This document shows, one piece after another, positions 9,907 through 19,216 of a stretch of DNA of 64,000 nucleotides; the first letter of the stretch is position 1, and each line of letters opens with the position of its first letter. Below the pieces are notes generated by a model that worked only from the letters and a program-made list of their open reading frames with translations, searched no databases and had not been told where the DNA came from. The stretch spans positions 186,001-250,000 of the forward strand of contig JAUNEA010000001.1 in assembly GCA_030525785.1 (NCBI GenBank), given 5' to 3'. The DNA is from Cardiobacteriaceae bacterium. GTDB taxonomy: Bacteria > Pseudomonadota > Gammaproteobacteria > Cardiobacteriales > Cardiobacteriaceae. Made by a program: the position numbers and the translations under genes.

Positions 9907-10061
9907 CACAAATGCTCCTTAAAAGATAGAATCTACAATTTTACTCAATAGTTAGCTTTTCGCCATTTTAGCTTGTTTTAGCGCCAATGATGGATTTTAT
10001 TTGAAAGCCATAGCTTCACGGCGCTACAATCCTATCATCAGTATACCTTTAGGAATGTCTT

Positions 10062-10604
10062 ATGTCTTTACTCGAACTCTTAATTCACCCCGATCGTCGC
10101 TTGCGAAAACGTGCGGAGGAAGTTCATCTGTTTGATGAAAATTTAGCAGAACTTACACGCCAAATGTTTGAGGTGATGTATGAAAAGAAAGGGATTGGTT
10201 TGGCAGCAACACAAGTCAATGTGCATCAAAGAGTTGTGGTTATTGATATTCCTGAAGAACGACAAACAGAAGAAGAGATGAGCACACAAAGCGCTTCAAT
10301 CCCTCAGCCACTGGTTTTAATCAATCCCAAGATTATCGAATCCTCTAAAACCTTTGCCCCTTATGAAGAGGGTTGCTTATCGTTGCCTGGTCAATATGCT
10401 GAGGTCATGCGCCCAGACTCTATTATCTACCGTTACCAAGATTTACAAGGCAATACTCACGAAGCACAAGCCACAGGACTTCTTTGCGTATGTATTCAGC
10501 ATGAGATTGACCATCTCAATGGTGTACTCTTTATTGATCACCTCTCTGCCCTAAAACGCGAACGCCTCGAGAAAAAATTAGCCAAGAGTTTGAAATATTC
10601 ATGA
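10062..10604 (+). CDS. def: Peptide deformylase
   Basis: A metalloenzyme that removes the formyl group from the N-terminal Met of new proteins. All three motifs are present: GIGLAATQ (residues 44-51), EGCLSLP (103-109, with ligand Cys105) and QHEIDH (His147 and His151 as metal ligands, Glu148 catalytic). Compared with the E. coli enzyme it has an insertion of about 14 residues after the VVVIDI strand ([16 protein letters not shown]). This insertion contains one palindrome copy (around 10287-10295). The gene is first in def-fmt-rsmB, with a 4-base overlap to fmt. TAGGAAT precedes the start. Confidence 0.95.
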   Translation: MSLLELLIHPDRRLRKRAEEVHLFDENLAELTRQMFEVMYEKKGIGLAATQVNVHQRVVVIDIPEERQTEEEMSTQSASIPQPLVLINPKIIESSKTFAPYEEGCLSLPGQYAEVMRPDSIIYRYQDLQGNTHEAQATGLLCVCIQHEIDHLNGVLFIDHLSALKRERLEKKLAKSLKYS

Positions 10605-11572
10605 GTACCACTAAGCCACGCCTGTGGTTTTCAGGCACTCCCGAATTTGCCGCCGTATCCCTCAAAGTGCTTTGTGAATCAGATGATTATGAGGTTGAAT
10701 ACGTTTTAACTCAGCCAGACCGACCTGCAGGACGCGGACAAAAGGCTCAAATGAGTGCTGTCAAACAATGCGCTTTGCATTACGGCATACCCATCGACCA
10801 GCCCGAAAAACTCAACGACCCAAAGCGCTTTGAAGGCAAAAATCCGCCTGATGTGATGGTGGTGGTGGCGTATGGGTTGTTGTTGCCTGAGTGGGTGTTG
10901 CAATTTCCACGCTTGGGTTGTCTCAATATTCATGGTTCACTCTTGCCTCGTTGGCGTGGCGCAGCGCCAATTCAACGCGCTATTGAAGCAGGTGATTGTG
11001 AAACAGGCATCGGCATCATGCAAATGGATAAAGGCTTGGACACAGGCGCTGTGTGGCATGAAGAACGCTTACCCATTTTACCCACTGACACAAGCGCAAC
11101 TCTGCACGATAAACTCGCTACTCTAGGCGCAAAAGCTTTATTGACCACACTTCCCCTCGTGCTGAATCAAAGCGCTTTGCCCACGCCCCAAGCTCATGAA
11201 AATGCCGTTTATGCGCATAAATTACGCAAAGAAGAAGCTTGGCTTGACTGGCAACAACCTGCCGACATGCTGGAGCGAAAAATCCGTGCATTCAATCCCT
11301 ACCCGATTGCCCAAAGTTATTTAGGCGAGCAAATTGTCAGAATCCACAGTGCTACTTTTGTCCCCAGCAATCATCAAGAAAGCGCTTTGGGAACGGTTGT
11401 TCGCCATGATAAATCTGGCATTTGGGTACAGGCACACGGCGGCTTACTCGCCCTACAAGCGGTGCAATTCCCTAGCAAAAAAATTATTCTCGCTGCTGAT
11501 TTACGCAATAGCCACAACCTCACAGGGCAACAGTTCACCAGCGCCCCTCTCCCCACTAAGGAATCTTCATGA
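10601..11572 (+). CDS. fmt: Methionyl-tRNA formyltransferase
   Basis: This enzyme transfers a formyl group from 10-formyltetrahydrofolate to initiator Met-tRNA. The N-terminal formyltransferase domain begins [13 protein letters not shown]. The folate-site region [17 protein letters not shown] contains the catalytic Asn and His, and the conserved Asp follows in [16 protein letters not shown]-terminal OB-like tRNA-binding domain begins around residue 205 ([14 protein letters not shown]). At 323 residues the length is normal. It overlaps def and rsmB by 4 bases each, so the three are translationally coupled. Three or four palindrome copies encode QSAL, PKRF and ESAL. Confidence 0.95.
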   Translation: MSTTKPRLWFSGTPEFAAVSLKVLCESDDYEVEYVLTQPDRPAGRGQKAQMSAVKQCALHYGIPIDQPEKLNDPKRFEGKNPPDVMVVVAYGLLLPEWVLQFPRLGCLNIHGSLLPRWRGAAPIQRAIEAGDCETGIGIMQMDKGLDTGAVWHEERLPILPTDTSATLHDKLATLGAKALLTTLPLVLNQSALPTPQAHENAVYAHKLRKEEAWLDWQQPADMLERKIRAFNPYPIAQSYLGEQIVRIHSATFVPSNHQESALGTVVRHDKSGIWVQAHGGLLALQAVQFPSKKIILAADLRNSHNLTGQQFTSAPLPTKESS

Positions 11573-12834
11573 GCCAAAGCCAACTCAATGCTCGCCATGC
11601 TGCTTTTCTCACGCTTGAAGCTGTGATTGTTGAACAGCAAACACTGAGCAAACTCATTCCCCATTATCGCCAGCGCGTGTTTGATGCAGACAAAGCGCTT
11701 TATCAAGCGCTTTGCTATGGTGTTTTGCGCGAATTTCGCGCCCTTTCTGTGTTGCGTGATCAAATGTTGAGCAACACTTTACCCAGCCAAAATCCTGCCA
11801 ATATTTTGTTAAATATTGGGATTTATCAATTGTTGCGCATGAATTTAGGCGATCATGGCGTGCTGAATGAAACAGTGAAACTTGCGCATAAATATTCATT
11901 GCGTTACAAAGGGTTAGTCAATGCTATTTTGCGCCGCGTGCAAAGAGAGCGCGAACAGTGGCAAAGCGCTTTAAATCAACAACAACACGCTAACCTACCA
12001 ACTTGGCTGCGCACGCTTTACCCTGAACATCGTGAACGCATTGCCCAAACCATCAGCACACCGCCTCCACTCACCCTACGCCTCAACCACAAACTGAACC
12101 GCACAGATTGGCTCCATCTTCACCCCGAAGCCCATGCCAACCCCATTCACCCTCAAGCCATCACATTGCCACATGGTAGCCAACTGGAAGATTACCCTGA
12201 TTTTGCGGCAGGGAAATTGAGTGTACAAGATGCCAGCGCCCAGCACGCCACCATCATTTTGAACCCACAAGCAGGTGAACGGATTTTAGATGCTTGCGCA
12301 GCTCCTGGTGGGAAAACAGGTCATGTCTTGGAATGGGCCGATGTTGAGATGGTAGCGTTGGATATTGAAGAAGAACGATTGGAGCGCGTGCAACAGAATT
12401 TATCGCGTTTACAAAAATCCGCGCAGTTAATCTGTGCCGATGCAATCCAGCTTAAGCATTGGTATGACGGTAAACCTTATGATGGAATTTTACTTGATGC
12501 GCCTTGCTCAGGCAGTGGCGTTTTACGCCGTCACCCTGATATTTCATGGTTACGTAGCAAAACTGATTTGCAACAATACCCTAAAGTTCAATTATCGCTT
12601 TTGTTGGCATTATGGCAAACGTTAAAAGTTGGTGGACGCTTACTCTACACCACTTGCTCCATCTTGCCTCAAGAAAATGAAAAGGTTATTGCTGCCTTCC
12701 TAACACAAACCCCCAATGCGCGTGAACGACTACTGCAGCTAGAACATGCAGAAAATCGCCTACATGGCGCATTGCATCTGCCCAGCGAACATGGCGATGG
12801 TTTTTACTATGCCTTACTTGAAAAAACGGCTTAA
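11569..12834 (+). CDS. rsmB: 16S rRNA (cytosine-967-C5)-methyltransferase
   Basis: RsmB (also called Sun/Fmu) makes m5C967 in 16S rRNA using S-adenosylmethionine. An N-terminal NusB-like RNA-binding domain (residues about 1-140) precedes the Rossmann methyltransferase. The SAM-site motif DACAAPGGKTGH is at about residues 242-253. The two catalytic Cys motifs are DAPCSGSGVLRRHPDI and YTTCSI. At 421 residues it has full length. It overlaps fmt by 4 bases, and the next gene starts within its last 26 bases. Near 11694-11712 two palindrome copies lie only 2 bases apart in the coding sequence. Confidence 0.95.
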   Translation: MSQSQLNARHAAFLTLEAVIVEQQTLSKLIPHYRQRVFDADKALYQALCYGVLREFRALSVLRDQMLSNTLPSQNPANILLNIGIYQLLRMNLGDHGVLNETVKLAHKYSLRYKGLVNAILRRVQREREQWQSALNQQQHANLPTWLRTLYPEHRERIAQTISTPPPLTLRLNHKLNRTDWLHLHPEAHANPIHPQAITLPHGSQLEDYPDFAAGKLSVQDASAQHATIILNPQAGERILDACAAPGGKTGHVLEWADVEMVALDIEEERLERVQQNLSRLQKSAQLICADAIQLKHWYDGKPYDGILLDAPCSGSGVLRRHPDISWLRSKTDLQQYPKVQLSLLLALWQTLKVGGRLLYTTCSILPQENEKVIAAFLTQTPNARERLLQLEHAENRLHGALHLPSEHGDGFYYALLEKTA

Positions 12835-13426
12835 CGCTCGCCTCAAAGCGCTTTTCCTGAGAATCAACGGCTTATGGGTGTTGCATGCCATGGTGGGGGT
12901 GTGGCTGATGATAGCCATGCCCCAAAGCGCTTTGGCGACTATAGAAATTCAATCAGGACAATGCGATTTTAATCAACACACCCTCTCTCTCCAAGCAAAG
13001 CTCACACTCGATGAAGCTCCTACCGAAGCCCTGCACAGTGGCATTGGTTTATCTTTTGTGTACCACATTGAGCAAATTGGAGAAGGTTTCGGCGCACGTT
13101 GGTGGGGAGACTTTCAGAGCCATACTTATCCGCAAGAACTTTACTATAACCCCATCGCCCAAACCTACCGCCTCACAGGCATCGGCAAAGACCGTTACTA
13201 CCATCATCTTGAAAACGCTCTCGCTGATTTAGGAACACTGCATGCCAGCTATCTGGCACCTAACCAAAGCGCTTTGCCACAGCCCTATGAAGTGCGCGTC
13301 AGTTTGCGGCTGGATACCGATACACTCCCAACCTCTCTCCGTTTAACTACTCACGTCTCGCCCCAATGGAAACAACTACAAAGCGCTTGGTGGAGTTGCC
13401 CGCCCTCACCTCCCCCCTCAATTTAG
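12809..13426 (+). CDS. DUF4390 family exported protein
   Basis: A protein of about 205 residues with an N-terminal hydrophobic signal segment (LWVLHAMVGVWLMIAM, then a PQSALA-type cleavage region). The mature part matches the DUF4390 proteins that sit between rsmB and ntrY in many beta- and gammaproteobacteria. Its function is unknown; its context suggests a periplasmic role connected with the NtrY sensor. I use the ATG at 12809, 26 bases inside the end of rsmB, since it gives a basic N-terminus before the signal. The upstream ATG at 12746 would add sequence that merely shadows rsmB. Its 3' end overlaps ntrY by 61 bases. Confidence 0.7.
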   Translation: MPYLKKRLNARLKALFLRINGLWVLHAMVGVWLMIAMPQSALATIEIQSGQCDFNQHTLSLQAKLTLDEAPTEALHSGIGLSFVYHIEQIGEGFGARWWGDFQSHTYPQELYYNPIAQTYRLTGIGKDRYYHHLENALADLGTLHASYLAPNQSALPQPYEVRVSLRLDTDTLPTSLRLTTHVSPQWKQLQSAWWSCPPSPPPSI

Positions 13427-15519
13427 GCAAAAAAGCTCAATCAATTGTGGTGTTGATTGGTTTGGGTTTATTGTGTGCCAGTATCACACTGTTTTCCCTG
13501 CAGCAACTCAGCAACAGTGCCACCACACTCGAAAATGCGAACCAACATTACACTACCCTCCTCACTTTAACTGCACTCGGCTTTCTCGGCTTAAGTAGCC
13601 TAGCACTTTGGCAAATGATTCGTTTGGCAAAGCGCTTAGCTTCTCAACGCTCCGCCGCGCGTTTATCGCTTAATCTGAGCTTGAGTTTGTTTGTGGCGGC
13701 GTTGATTCCCATTGGCTTTTTGGCCAGCTTCAGTTGGCAATATTTGTCTTATAACCTAGAACAAACCTTCAACACCCATGTCAATGCAACCCTTGACCAT
13801 GCTCTCACCCTCACCCGAAATACCATCAATCTCCAATCTCAACAAGCCTTAGACACCAGTCGCCAAATCAGCACCTTGATTACCGATATGAACCACGAGG
13901 CTTTGTTGTATTACATTGAATCTCTGCGGCGTGAAAGTGGGGCAAGCGCTTTGGCCGTTTTTGATTCTAACGGGATTTTGCTTGCTTTCGCCCATCAAAA
14001 TCTTGACATCATCAACACCCCTGCCCCCAGCGCTGCTATGATTTCACGCGTCAATGAAACCCTTGAACACATCAGCTATTCTCAAGAAGCTGGGCAATAT
14101 CAAATCAATGTCTTACTCTATCTTGATAAATTCGGCTACAGCCCGTTTTATCTCCAAAGCACTTTCCCTATGCCTTTGGCATTTAATCATTTGGTTAATG
14201 AAATTGAGCAAGGTGTCATGCAGCATCGAAGCTATGGGTTTTTACGCCCTCATATTCGTGCTAATTTGTTGTTTATTTTGGGCTTGGTATTGATTTTATC
14301 GGTGCTGATTTCGGCGTATTTGAGTTTGACGCTGGCGCAGTACTTTTCACGTCCTATTCAACAACTCATTGATGCCACGCGCCACATTGCCGCAGGGCGC
14401 TATTCTGTGCAGCTAAGCGCTTTACCTAACAACGAACTCGGCGATTTGGTCAGACATTTCAACCAAATGAGTATCGGTTTACACCACGCCCATGCCATCA
14501 ACCAACAAGCCCAGCAAGCTTTACGCACCGAACAAAGCTATCTACAAACCATCATGGATAACGTTAGCGCAGGCATCATCGTTTTGAATGAACAACATCA
14601 GCTCGAACGCCACAACCAACATGCTAACTTCATTCTTCAAGCTGATTTGAACCAATCCTCCGCCAGCCTTCAAGAGCTTTTGACTCAGCTAGACAAAGCG
14701 CTTTGTAGCCCTCAAACCACTCATCAGCAAGAAGTTACCCTAAGTCAGCACAGCATGCGTAAAGTCTTGATGTGCCATCTTAGCCGACTGGCAAACGGGC
14801 ATTTGTTGGTGTTCAACGATATTACCGAATATCACCACAATCAACGCCATGCCGCATGGGAAGAAGTGGCGCGTCGCTTAGCACACGAAATCAAAAATCC
14901 CCTTACCCCCATTCAGCTGCAAACCGAACGCCTCCAACGCAAACTCTACGATGCTTTACCCAACGAACAAGAGCGACAAATTCTCACCCGCGCTACCGAT
15001 GTTATCATCAACCAAGTCAAAGCCATGCAACAGATGGTTGATGAGTTCAGCCAAATTGCTAAACCTCTGAATTTACGCCGTGAACGCATTAACATCAGTA
15101 TCCTAATCCAAGAAATCGCCGAACTCTACAGCACCCAAAGCGCTTTGGAACTCAAGCTACCTACAGACCCCATCATCTTAGAGGCCGATCGCAATCAGCT
15201 ACGACAAGTGTTGCATAATGTATTGAAAAATGCGGTGGAAGCAAGCTCTGATAAGGGTAGCCAGATTCTTATTGTGGCAGAATGCCAGAACCGTGAGCCT
15301 CAAAGCATGGTACACATTGCCATTGAAGACAATGGCACAGGCTTTATCAACCTCAACAAAGACCCCTTCGAACCCTATGTTACCCACAAAGAAAAAGGCA
15401 CTGGCTTAGGGTTAGCCATTGTGAAAAAAATCATTCAAGAACACGGTGGGCAAGTTCATGTGGGTAACAGCAGCCAACTGGGCGGAGCTTGTGTACACTT
15501 CACTTTACCCATCAGCTAA
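13366..15519 (+). CDS. ntrY: Sensor histidine kinase NtrY
   Basis: A 717-residue membrane sensor kinase. There are three transmembrane helices near residues 25-128, an extracytoplasmic sensing region, and a fourth helix near residues 300-325. A HAMP linker follows (SRPIQQLIDATRHIAAGRYSV), then a PAS-like domain (about 385-480). The dimerisation/phosphorylation helix has the H-box RLAHEIKNPLTP (His near residue 507), and the HATPase has N, G1 and G2 boxes (NVLKNAVEAS, IEDNGTGF, GTGLGLAIVKKI). The NtrYX pair is linked to nitrogen, redox or envelope responses in different Proteobacteria; the signal here is unknown. ntrX follows after 45 bases. An alternative start slightly downstream is possible, because the first 60 bases overlap the previous gene. 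Confidence 0.9.
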   Translation: METTTKRLVELPALTSPLNLGKKAQSIVVLIGLGLLCASITLFSLQQLSNSATTLENANQHYTTLLTLTALGFLGLSSLALWQMIRLAKRLASQRSAARLSLNLSLSLFVAALIPIGFLASFSWQYLSYNLEQTFNTHVNATLDHALTLTRNTINLQSQQALDTSRQISTLITDMNHEALLYYIESLRRESGASALAVFDSNGILLAFAHQNLDIINTPAPSAAMISRVNETLEHISYSQEAGQYQINVLLYLDKFGYSPFYLQSTFPMPLAFNHLVNEIEQGVMQHRSYGFLRPHIRANLLFILGLVLILSVLISAYLSLTLAQYFSRPIQQLIDATRHIAAGRYSVQLSALPNNELGDLVRHFNQMSIGLHHAHAINQQAQQALRTEQSYLQTIMDNVSAGIIVLNEQHQLERHNQHANFILQADLNQSSASLQELLTQLDKALCSPQTTHQQEVTLSQHSMRKVLMCHLSRLANGHLLVFNDITEYHHNQRHAAWEEVARRLAHEIKNPLTPIQLQTERLQRKLYDALPNEQERQILTRATDVIINQVKAMQQMVDEFSQIAKPLNLRRERINISILIQEIAELYSTQSALELKLPTDPIILEADRNQLRQVLHNVLKNAVEASSDKGSQILIVAECQNREPQSMVHIAIEDNGTGFINLNKDPFEPYVTHKEKGTGLGLAIVKKIIQEHGGQVHVGNSSQLGGACVHFTLPIS

Positions 15520-15564
15520 CCTATTTTTTATCCCCCTTTCTCAGATATTTTTCAGGAGCTTTCT

Positions 15565-16941
15565 ATGAACCCAACCGAAATTCTCATTATTGATGACGAA
15601 GTGCAGATTGTTGAAAGTCTGCGTGATATTCTGGAAGACGAAGGCTATGTCGTCCACAGCGCCCACAACGGCTCCAGCGCAAATGAACAACTCAAAAGCC
15701 TAAACCCTGATTTGATTTTACTGGATATTTGGATGCCTGACATCGATGGCATCAGCTTATTGCGCCTGTGGCAAGAAAACGATTGGCTGCGTTCTCCCGT
15801 GATTGTGATGAGTGGGCATGGCACAATTGAAACAGCAGTAGAAGCGACCAAACTAGGAGCTTACGATTACCTCGAAAAGCCTCTCTCCAGCGCAAAATTA
15901 TTACTCACCCTTGATCGTGCCCGTCAAGCCCATCAGCTCCAGTTACAAAATGCAGCTTTGAAAGCGAAAATCAGCCCACCACGCGAGCTTATCGGCAAAA
16001 GCGCTTATATGCAGCAGCTTAAAAAGCATGGTTTACAATGGGTTAGCAATACCTCTCTGCGCCACGTGCCATTGTTACTGACGGGCGCAACAGGCACTGG
16101 TAAGCAACATCTCGCCCATTATCTTCATCAAAATAGCCCAGAACATGATAATCCCTTTGTTTTCGCGCCACTCTCTGCGATGGATTCCAGCGAACACCAA
16201 AGCGCTTTGCTAGGTAATAGCAAACGTCTTGGCTTTATCGCCCAAGCTCAACACGGCACACTCTATCTCGATGAAATTGCCGAACTCTCTCACGAAGCCC
16301 AACAAACTCTCCTCCATCTTGCTCAACATCAAACCTATTTCGCTCAAGACCAAAGTAAACAACTCAAAGATAGCCAGCTACGTTTGATTATGGCAACACG
16401 TTTGCCTCTAACCCTTTTAAAAGAACAACTTATCCCTGAGCTTTACGACATCTTAACCATCATGCATCTGCATTTATTACCTCTTGCAGAGCATCGTGAT
16501 GATATTCCCGAATTGTTGGAATACTTCAGTCAACAACTTGCTGATTACGAACAACTCAGTTACCGCCATTTCAGCATCAACGCGCAAAATGTGTTACGAC
16601 AACAAACATGGCATGGCAATATCCGCGAATTACGCCATTTGGTACAACGCCTCCTCATTCAGCACGATGACCCCGAAATCAGCGCCGAAGAAGCTACCCA
16701 AGCCCTTTCCAGCCACGACGAGCAAACAAAAGACGAACTCTGGGCTCAAATTATCCCCAAAGATTTAAGCTTCCGTGATGCTCGAGAAAAATTCGAACGG
16801 CAATATCTCATGGAACAATTTCGCCGTTGTGACGGTAACATTGCACGGTTGAGTTCGCTTGTGGGTATGGATCGCACCAATTTGTATCGTAAATTGCGTA
16901 GCGTTAATATTGACCCCACCGTGAAACCAAAACAATCCTAA
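15565..16941 (+). CDS. ntrX: Response regulator NtrX with degenerate AAA+ domain
   Basis: A 458-residue regulator in three parts. The receiver domain has acidic residues Asp10 and Asp11 and phosphoacceptor Asp54 in LILLDIWMPD. The central AAA+ domain has Walker A (LTGATGTGK) and Walker B (GTLYLDEI). The C-terminal Fis-type helix-turn-helix is GNIARLSSLVGMDRTNLYRKL. The GAFTGA loop that contacts sigma-54 is missing: the segment before Walker B reads LLGNSKRLGFIAQAQHGTLYLDEI. The usual arginine-finger segment (LYYRL) is replaced by LYDIL. It therefore probably does not activate sigma-54 promoters, as known for some alphaproteobacterial NtrX/NtrC proteins. CAGGAGC precedes the ATG. Confidence 0.9.
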   Translation: MNPTEILIIDDEVQIVESLRDILEDEGYVVHSAHNGSSANEQLKSLNPDLILLDIWMPDIDGISLLRLWQENDWLRSPVIVMSGHGTIETAVEATKLGAYDYLEKPLSSAKLLLTLDRARQAHQLQLQNAALKAKISPPRELIGKSAYMQQLKKHGLQWVSNTSLRHVPLLLTGATGTGKQHLAHYLHQNSPEHDNPFVFAPLSAMDSSEHQSALLGNSKRLGFIAQAQHGTLYLDEIAELSHEAQQTLLHLAQHQTYFAQDQSKQLKDSQLRLIMATRLPLTLLKEQLIPELYDILTIMHLHLLPLAEHRDDIPELLEYFSQQLADYEQLSYRHFSINAQNVLRQQTWHGNIRELRHLVQRLLIQHDDPEISAEEATQALSSHDEQTKDELWAQIIPKDLSFRDAREKFERQYLMEQFRRCDGNIARLSSLVGMDRTNLYRKLRSVNIDPTVKPKQS

Positions 16942-16971
16942 AATCTTCTCTCAAAGCGCTTTGGAACATCG

Positions 16972-18483
16972 ATGAAACACAAATCCAACCCACATCAGCT
17001 TTTCATGCTTCTGCGTGGACATCAAGGCTCAGGAAAAACAACGTTCGCTGAACAACAAATCGCGGCATTTCAACACCAATATCCACAGGCAAAGATTGTG
17101 TGGCTGGAGAATGATCGTTTGATGATGGATAAAAATGGTATTTACCGCTTTTCTCCAGAAGCCATTGAACGCGCTATAAAAACCAATGAGCAAACCTTCC
17201 AAAGCGCTTTGAAACAAGCCAAAGATAATCGCCATCAACCTATCCTCATCATCAACTCCAACACCAACCAAAAAGCCAGTCATGTACAAAGCGCTTTGGC
17301 GCAAGCGAAAAAAGCAGGATTGGCAACAGAAGTGTATCGTTTGCATAATTTTTACCCCAATCAGCATCATGTGCCTGAGGAAGAAGTTTTAGCGGCTTAT
17401 CTTCGCTTGAATGAGCAAAAAGTGGCTGGCGAGATTCATGTAGAAGCCCATCAACCTATCTCTGCCAAACAAAGCGCTTTGTTAGCTCAAATGGAGGCGT
17501 TTCATCTCAATCCCCTACCCTTTGATGCATCGCAACAAACTTATGTCACCGCCGATTATCTACGCTTTGGCTATCAGCGTTTTACTCGAAAACGCTCCAA
17601 ACATTTTGAAAATCTTTCGGTGTTGAAATATAAACGGGAAGTGTTTTACCGCAATCTGTTTGACGAGGCTTTGCTGGAGATGCGAGGCATGGTGATTGAT
17701 AATTTTGGGCGTATCATCGTGCGGCCGTTTAAAAAAGTGTTCAATTACAGTGAACGAATTGCGCCAAACAGCCCTTATCCTTTACAGCTCGATGATGAGG
17801 CGCTGGTTGATGCAGTGGTAAAGGTGAATGGCTTTTTGGGGGTGTGTACTTATGTGGATTTACCCCCTGAACACCCCAGCCATCATGCCCATTTTAATCG
17901 CCAAATCCTCTACTCCACGACAGGCTCTCTCGATAGTGATTTTGCCCACATGACCAAAGCGCATTGCGCACGTTACAGCGCTCTGTTTGAAGCCTATCCT
18001 AATCATACTTTCCTTTTTGAAATCAATGATGAAAAAGATGTCCACATTATCCACGAGCTTCTTGGAGAAACTTTAATCGGCGTGGTGGAAGTGGCAACAG
18101 GGAGAATGTGGCGCGAAGATGAGCTGGATAATCTGGCAAAGCGCTTTCAAGATTTGGGCGTAAGAAGACCTGAAGTATTGCGTGGTATCACTTTTGGCGC
18201 ACTCAAAACGCTTTTGAAAACAGTGGAACATGAAGGGTTTATGGTTTTTGACCACCATAGCCAAGCTTTGCTGTTTAAGCTGAAATCGCCATTTTATTTA
18301 ATCTCCAAACTTCTGGGGCGTAGCAATGAGAAAAGTTTGTTGAAAAAGCTGGATAAACGCTATGTCGATGAAGAATTTTATCCGCTCATTGATTATCTCA
18401 AAGTGCATCAAAACACTTTTAACACTTTGGCAGAACAAGAAAAAATAAAATTCATTCAAGATTTTTTACGAAATCATCTGTGA
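16972..18483 (+). CDS. Polynucleotide kinase-RNA ligase fusion (Rnl1-like)
   Basis: A 503-residue two-domain protein. The N-terminal P-loop kinase has Walker A GHQGSGKTT (residues 16-24) and a likely general-base Asp48 in WLEND, followed by NGIYRFSPE, as in AAA_33/polynucleotide-kinase-type domains. The C-terminal part looks like an ATP-dependent RNA ligase of the T4 Rnl1 type. It has a conserved RGMVID strand, the RPFKKVFNYSE motif (251-261), the nucleotidyl-Lys motif KVNG (Lys284), motif III FLFEIND (347-353), motif IV EGFMVFD (421-427) and motif V FKLKSPFY (435-442). The kinase would phosphorylate 5'-OH RNA ends and the ligase would seal them. A metallophosphoesterase gene follows after 9 bases. 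Substrate is unknown. Assignment rests on motif reading, not on a search. Confidence 0.78.
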   Translation: MKHKSNPHQLFMLLRGHQGSGKTTFAEQQIAAFQHQYPQAKIVWLENDRLMMDKNGIYRFSPEAIERAIKTNEQTFQSALKQAKDNRHQPILIINSNTNQKASHVQSALAQAKKAGLATEVYRLHNFYPNQHHVPEEEVLAAYLRLNEQKVAGEIHVEAHQPISAKQSALLAQMEAFHLNPLPFDASQQTYVTADYLRFGYQRFTRKRSKHFENLSVLKYKREVFYRNLFDEALLEMRGMVIDNFGRIIVRPFKKVFNYSERIAPNSPYPLQLDDEALVDAVVKVNGFLGVCTYVDLPPEHPSHHAHFNRQILYSTTGSLDSDFAHMTKAHCARYSALFEAYPNHTFLFEINDEKDVHIIHELLGETLIGVVEVATGRMWREDELDNLAKRFQDLGVRRPEVLRGITFGALKTLLKTVEHEGFMVFDHHSQALLFKLKSPFYLISKLLGRSNEKSLLKKLDKRYVDEEFYPLIDYLKVHQNTFNTLAEQEKIKFIQDFLRNHL

Positions 18484-18492
18484 GCTAATACC

Positions 18493-19143
18493 ATGAGTCG
18501 CCTTTTTTTCACCGCTGATTTGCATTTTCATCACGCCAATATTTTAAAGCTCGCCCCTCAGTTTCGCCCTTTTGCTGACCTTCAGGAAATGGAAAGCGCT
18601 TTGGTGGAAGCATGGAATCAAACCGTTAGCCCTGATGATATTGTCTACAATCTTGGCGATTTTTCTTTGTCTCGCTCGCCTGAACAAGTGGTTTCTGTGT
18701 TACAAAAATTGCATGGGCAACACCATCTTATCCTCGGCAATCATGACCATCTCCTACTCAAGCACCAAACCCTTTTCTTAAATACTCCAAAGCATGATGG
18801 TCACCCACTCCTATCCAGCATTCAACACTATCTCTATTTGCCTTTGCCTGAAAAACCAAAGCGCTTTGCTGTGTTGCATCATTACCCTATTCAAGAGTGG
18901 GACGGCTGCTTTCAAGGCTCCTATCATCTTCACGGACATATCCACAATCGCATCGCCCCCATCAAAGGTCGCCTTTTGAATGTGGGTTGGGATTTGCATG
19001 GTAGATTGCTAAGCCTTGAGGATATTCGCCAGTTCCTCGAACCTCTCCCTGTTTTTCCCTATCCCAACACACCAACCCTCACTCATTCCGCCACCGAACA
19101 AATCGCCTACCTCCAAAGCGCTTTGCAAACATTGAATACCTAA
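18493..19143 (+). CDS. Calcineurin-like metallophosphoesterase
   Basis: A 216-residue enzyme with the complete binuclear metallophosphoesterase set: DLHFHH (residues 9-14), LGDFSL, GNHD, the His in LHHYP and GHIHN. It has no signal peptide. It lies 9 bases after the kinase-ligase gene and is almost certainly co-transcribed with it. In bacterial Pnkp a metallophosphoesterase domain heals 3' ends (2',3'-cyclic or 3'-phosphate) for a kinase and ligase in one polypeptide. Here the same three activities seem split over two genes. That function is inference from context; it could also hydrolyse nucleotides or other phosphodiesters. No strong ribosome site precedes the ATG, consistent with coupling. 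Confidence 0.8.
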   Translation: MSRLFFTADLHFHHANILKLAPQFRPFADLQEMESALVEAWNQTVSPDDIVYNLGDFSLSRSPEQVVSVLQKLHGQHHLILGNHDHLLLKHQTLFLNTPKHDGHPLLSSIQHYLYLPLPEKPKRFAVLHHYPIQEWDGCFQGSYHLHGHIHNRIAPIKGRLLNVGWDLHGRLLSLEDIRQFLEPLPVFPYPNTPTLTHSATEQIAYLQSALQTLNT

Positions 19144-19149
19144 TTAACC

Positions 19150-19193
19150 TTTGAGGCTTTACCCCACGTTTTTCTGTAAGGTAAAGCCTCAAA
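19150..19193. terminator. Long inverted repeat between convergent genes
   Basis: A perfect 14-bp stem, TTTGAGGCTTTACC (19150-19163) with its complement at 19180-19193, has a 16-base loop. It sits between the phosphoesterase gene and the convergent BASS gene. No long T run follows on either strand, so its terminator role is likely but not certain. Confidence 0.6.
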
Positions 19194-19216
19194 TAATTGT
19201 GCAACGCAATTAAAGC

